This document shows positions 60,898-64,000 of a stretch of 64,000 bases of DNA, in pieces; position 1 is the first letter of the stretch, and every line of letters begins with the position of its first letter. The position numbers and the translations under genes are program-made. The notes beneath the pieces are model-generated. The model worked only from the letters and a program-made list of their open reading frames with translations. It searched no databases and had not been told where the DNA came from. The DNA is from Alicyclobacillus tolerans (GTDB taxonomy: Bacteria; Bacillota; Bacilli; Alicyclobacillales; Alicyclobacillaceae): the NCBI RefSeq assembly GCF_021739485.1, contig NZ_JAJFNK010000001.1, positions 248,001 to 312,000 of the forward strand, written 5' to 3'.

Positions 60898-61483
60898 TCA
60901 ACAGCTGTCATGAAAGCGGTTTCTTGAGGCCGTTTCAGTTCATCCTGCCCGACGAACTGGAATCTGCCGCATCAGGACGCGCCTCAGACCGCGGGAAATA
61001 ACGAGGTCTTCAACTGTATTTTAACACGCGAAAATAATCATAAATAGAGGAGCTGTCCAAGGAGCGGAAAATGCTTCAGGGGCAGCTCTTTCTCATCAAA
61101 ATTGCTAGATTGAGCGCGGCCAAGGCTTGTGAAAGCGGAAACCTCTTCAAGCCACACATGGGTGAACCCGTTGCTGGCCTGCTGTTTCGTGCAAGGCCTT
61201 CTTCTCGTTTGCAGTTCGCTTGAATGAACTGTCCACTTTCAAGGAATCTTAAATCACGGACTTGAGACAAGGCTGGATTTACTTGACACAAGTTCGTGAT
61301 TTACTTGACACAAGGAAGGGTTCAGTTGTACGCTTCGTGCTGTGCCCCTGGGCTTACATTTAGTAATAGCGTAAAGTTTAAGAAGCTAGAGGCGAGAGAG
61401 TATGTGAGAGTCACTCAAATTACCACCGAGAGTCGCGAGAGGCTTAGGCACTCTCCAATTGTCAAAACGAAAGGAGTATACAT
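60898..61483 (+). other. Intergenic region after sor: terminators and a promoter-like direct repeat
   Basis: Holds a hairpin TGAAAGCGG/CCGTTTCA (about 60910-60936), a terminator-like GAGCTG/CAGCTC stem followed by TTT (61050-61092), and a 17-bp direct repeat GATTTACTTGACACAAG (61276-61292, 61298-61314), each copy carrying a consensus TTGACA. No matching -10 was found for either. No gene is seen. Confidence 0.55.
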
Positions 61484-62509
61484 ATGGCTCACTTGTTCAC
61501 ACCTTTTACGTTAAAGGGTTTGGAGTTAAAAAACCGAATCGTGATGGCCCCGATGTGTCAGTATTCGGTGACCGCAAAAGACGGCAAACCCAACGATTGG
61601 CACTACACTCACCTTACTAGCCGGGCGATTGGCGGAACCGGTCTCATCCTCTTTGAAATGACGGATGTGGAGCCCGACGGACGAATTACCGATTTCGACT
61701 TGGGCCTTTGGTCCGACGACCAGGTTCCTGCCTTTGCCCGCATCATTGAGGCGTGTCACGGGTACGGGGCCAAGGTCGGTATCCAAATTGCTCACGCCGG
61801 ACGCAAGGCGGAGGATGCCGCTCAACCCGTCGCACCGTCCGCGATCCGCTTTGAAGGCGACCGGTATAAAACGCCGCGCGAATTGTCCACAAACGAGGTC
61901 AAGCAACTGGTCCAAAAGTTTGCAGACGCAGCCAAAAGAGCCGTACAGGCCGGGGTGGATACGATCGAACTGCACGGGGCCCACGGGTATTTGATTCACC
62001 AGTTCCAGTCGCCAGTGACCAATCAGAGAACGGACGAATACGGGCAGGACCTTGCAAAGTTCGGCGTGGACGTGATTAAGGTCGTAAAAAGCCAAATGCC
62101 GGACAACATGCCGCTCATCGTGCGAGTTTCTGCAGTGGAGTACGTCGATGGCGGCTACGGACTGGATCACGTCATTGAGGTCTGTCGCCAGTACCAAAAC
62201 GCGGGCGTCGACATGTTCCACGTCAGTTCCGGAGGAGAAGGAAAGCCAGGTGCCACGAGGCGGCCGGGGAACTACCCGGGTTATCAAGTCCCGTTTGCAC
62301 GCGCCATTAAGGAAGCACTAGATGTGCCCGTGATTGCTGTGGGGATGTTGGAAGACTTCCAGTTAGCGGAGTCGGTCATTGGGAATGGCGATGCCGATCT
62401 CGTTGCGATTGCCCGCGGCATGCTCCGAGACCCATATTGGGCGGTCCACGCGGCACAGGCGCTTGGCGAAACGCCAAACGTACCCGAACAGTACCGGCGG
62501 GCTTTTTGA
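61484..62509 (+). CDS. namA: NADPH dehydrogenase NamA (old yellow enzyme, YqjM type)
   Basis: 341 aa FMN TIM-barrel. MAPMCQYS holds the redox-tuning Cys25 and Tyr27 of the YqjM branch; HAGRKA, the catalytic HGAHGYLIHQF and GDADLVAIARGMLRDP follow. Reduces alpha,beta-unsaturated carbonyls and nitro compounds. ATG 61484 has AAAGGAG seven bases upstream. Confidence 0.96.
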   Translation: MAHLFTPFTLKGLELKNRIVMAPMCQYSVTAKDGKPNDWHYTHLTSRAIGGTGLILFEMTDVEPDGRITDFDLGLWSDDQVPAFARIIEACHGYGAKVGIQIAHAGRKAEDAAQPVAPSAIRFEGDRYKTPRELSTNEVKQLVQKFADAAKRAVQAGVDTIELHGAHGYLIHQFQSPVTNQRTDEYGQDLAKFGVDVIKVVKSQMPDNMPLIVRVSAVEYVDGGYGLDHVIEVCRQYQNAGVDMFHVSSGGEGKPGATRRPGNYPGYQVPFARAIKEALDVPVIAVGMLEDFQLAESVIGNGDADLVAIARGMLRDPYWAVHAAQALGETPNVPEQYRRAF

Positions 62510-62540
62510 GTTTGAGGAAACCCTGTAACCCATGGCAATG

Positions 62541-62577
62541 TGGCCGTGCGACGAGAAGTTCGCACGGCCAACTGTTT
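62541..62577. terminator. Terminator between namA and purT
   Basis: TGGCCGTGCGA (62541-62551) pairs perfectly with TCGCACGGCCA (62560-62570), 11 bp, then ACTGTTTT. It serves two convergent genes. Confidence 0.8.
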
Positions 62578-62589
62578 TCAGAGACAGCC

Positions 62590-63771
62590 TCACAGGGGCA
62601 TAATCTCTAAAAATCCAGCCGCTTGGTGAGCAGTGGCTCGAGCGGTTTCGATGCTTTCCGCCCCGCACAAAACGACCGCCATGCGCCTTCCGACGGTGGT
62701 TTCGGGTTTGCCAAAGATTCGAACCTGTGTACGAGGAAGTGACAACGCCTTTTCGAGCCCCTCCACCCGGTACGGTTTCGCGGCGGAACGCGCTTTGATG
62801 GCGTGACTGGCTCCGGGGGTAACCAATTCAATTTCCGGTATGGGCAAGCCGAGAATGGCCCGAACGTGTAAGGCGAACTCCGAGAGGTTCTGGGAAACTA
62901 ACGTGACGAGACCTGTGTCGTGCGGACGTGGGGACACCTCACTGAAGTAAACCGTGTCTTTGGCCAAAAACAGTTCCACTCCAAAGACCCCGTAACCGCC
63001 TAGAGCATCGGTCACGGTCCGTGCGATGTCTTGCGCAGCAATCAGTTGGGCTGCACTCATGCCGTGAGGCTGCCAGGACTCAATGTAATCCCCGTCTTTT
63101 TGAATGTGGCCGATTGGCGGACAAAACAGGGTTCCAGAAGCCGTCCTGACGGTCAATAAGGTAATTTCCGATTCAAAATGTATAAATTCCTCGACAATGA
63201 CCCGCGTATTTTTCACGCGCCCGGACGTGGTGGCGTATTCCCACGCTTTCTCGGCGTCTGAAATGGAGTGGCATACGCTTTGTCCTTTTCCAGAAGAACT
63301 CATTAAGGGTTTGACGACGCAAGGAAGCCCAATGTTGCCGATGGCTTCGCGAAATTCGTCCAGGCTGTTTGCAAATGCGTACTTTGCGGTTGGGACTTTT
63401 AAATCCTCCGCGGCCAATCGCCGGATCCCTTCCCGATCCATCGTCAGGCGAGCCGCATTCGCCGTAGGCACGACGCGAACACCCTGTTTTTCGAGTTCGA
63501 CGAGGGCGCCGGTAGCAATGGCTTCGATTTCTGGGACCACCAAGTCAGGCTGCTGTTCGAGGATGAGTTTCGACAGTGCTTCGGGGTTGGTCATATCGAT
63601 AACCTGCGAATGGTGGGCTACCTGCATGGCAGGGGCGTTCGGATAGCGATCGACGGCGATCGTTTCGATGCCGAGACGCTGCGCTTCGATGACGACTTCC
63701 TTGCCCAATTCACCGGAACCTAGCAGCATGATTCTCTTCGCCTGAGATGAAAGCGGCGGACCGTATGACAT
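62590..63771 (-). CDS. purT: Formate-dependent phosphoribosylglycinamide formyltransferase (PurT)
   Basis: 393 aa ATP-grasp enzyme making formyl-GAR from formate, ATP and GAR in purine synthesis. Family marks: [76 protein letters not shown] and [19 protein letters not shown] 63771 has GGAGGAG about five bases upstream; an open frame extends 20 codons further without one. Confidence 0.96.
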   Translation of the reverse strand: MSYGPPLSSQAKRIMLLGSGELGKEVVIEAQRLGIETIAVDRYPNAPAMQVAHHSQVIDMTNPEALSKLILEQQPDLVVPEIEAIATGALVELEKQGVRVVPTANAARLTMDREGIRRLAAEDLKVPTAKYAFANSLDEFREAIGNIGLPCVVKPLMSSSGKGQSVCHSISDAEKAWEYATTSGRVKNTRVIVEEFIHFESEITLLTVRTASGTLFCPPIGHIQKDGDYIESWQPHGMSAAQLIAAQDIARTVTDALGGYGVFGVELFLAKDTVYFSEVSPRPHDTGLVTLVSQNLSEFALHVRAILGLPIPEIELVTPGASHAIKARSAAKPYRVEGLEKALSLPRTQVRIFGKPETTVGRRMAVVLCGAESIETARATAHQAAGFLEIMPL

Positions 63772-63950
63772 TTTTTCTCCTCCAACAGTTGGTATAGTTA
63801 TTCTCAATTCGCGATCCTCAATGGAGTTCATTGTAACTTACTGCGCCGAACAAAAACACGCGTACGACGCAAACAGCCGGTTTTATGTAACATGGGACTC
63901 ATAGGGCTCATGCGGTGAGAAACATTTTTTAGTAAAGGTGGGGACGATTT

Positions 63951-64000
63951 ATGGATGTAATGGACCTTTCCGGCATTCGCGCCCTAGTCACGGGTGCTTC
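63951..64000 (+). CDS. SDR-family oxidoreductase, N-terminus (partial)
   Basis: Only 16 full codons: MDVMDLSGIRALVTGA, the start of a short-chain dehydrogenase Rossmann fold (TGA of TGxxxGxG). ATG with AAAGGTGGGG seven bases upstream. The gene runs out of the window; product beyond the family is unknown. Confidence 0.6.
   Translation, partial: MDVMDLSGIRALVTGA

Overview
The window looks like the chromosome of an endospore-forming member of the Bacillota, most likely an acidophilic sulfur-oxidising relative of Alicyclobacillus/Sulfoacidibacillus. The placement is inference. It rests on spore genes (a GerA-type germinant receptor subunit, an alpha/beta SASP, a YheC/D-type ATP-grasp coat protein, DUF1657/DUF421 proteins), the sigA-trmK-nif3 neighbourhood of Bacilli, strong AGGAGG-type ribosome sites with many GTG/TTG starts, and sulfur genes: sulfur oxygenase reductase (sor), a TsdA-like thiosulfate dehydrogenase and a TauE-type exporter. 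No tRNA, rRNA operon or CRISPR array was seen. Unusually for a Bacilli-like genome, the RNase P RNA has the type A (ancestral) layout.

Layout. 1-4.3 kb: end of the housekeeping sigma factor gene, an acyl-CoA dehydrogenase, a DUF218 protein, trmK and nif3. 4.3-5 kb: a short tandem repeat and rnpB. 5-8.5 kb: a membrane protein, a flavin-binding PNPOx-like protein and an orphan GerA protein. 8.5-13 kb: topoisomerase IV (parE-parC, minus strand). 13.3-19 kb: a BrkB-like protein, then an NCS1 permease, an acetamidase/formamidase and an amidase, which look like an amide-nitrogen scavenging cluster. 19-27 kb: mixed small genes (VTT membrane protein, histidine-rich lipoprotein, DUF3891, YedK/HMCES, DUF1653, hydroxyacid dehydrogenase, MFS exporter). 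27.3-30.5 kb: TsdA-like dihaem cytochrome, a GT51 glycosyltransferase and a lipoprotein with two CuA-like cupredoxin domains.

30.7-46.2 kb is an accessory, spore-flavoured stretch. It holds many short proteins (29-110 aa), two paralogous Gly/Trp/Tyr-rich proteins, a lone large serine recombinase, structured intergenic RNA candidates, a TauE exporter, DUF1641, a hotdog thioesterase, DUF1657 next to a DUF421 protein that carries its own DUF1657-like tail, a DMT exporter and an SASP.

46.4-53.6 kb is one long plus-strand operon for cytochrome c maturation of the System I (Ccm) type: ccmH-like, ccmE, ccmF, an unknown exported protein, ccmA, ccmB, ccmC, ccmD and ccmG/resA. Its CcmE has Cys (CxxxY) where haem-binding His is usual, and its CcmH-like protein has lost the CxxC. 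CcmF and the unknown exported protein end in a similar cytoplasmic helical tail. I regard this remodelled Ccm operon as the most interesting system here. It is followed by a universal stress protein, fixABCX (ETF/quinone/ferredoxin electron-transfer flavoproteins), a ferritin-like protein and a CcdC-like membrane protein.

59.2-64 kb: a long intergenic region with direct repeats, sor under a clear sigma-A promoter, an old-yellow-enzyme (namA/yqjM), purT on the minus strand and the first codons of an SDR oxidoreductase. TsdA, SOR, the CuA-like lipoprotein, the Ccm operon and FixABCX together suggest a respiratory chain fed by reduced sulfur, with c-type cytochromes assembled by the remodelled Ccm machinery.
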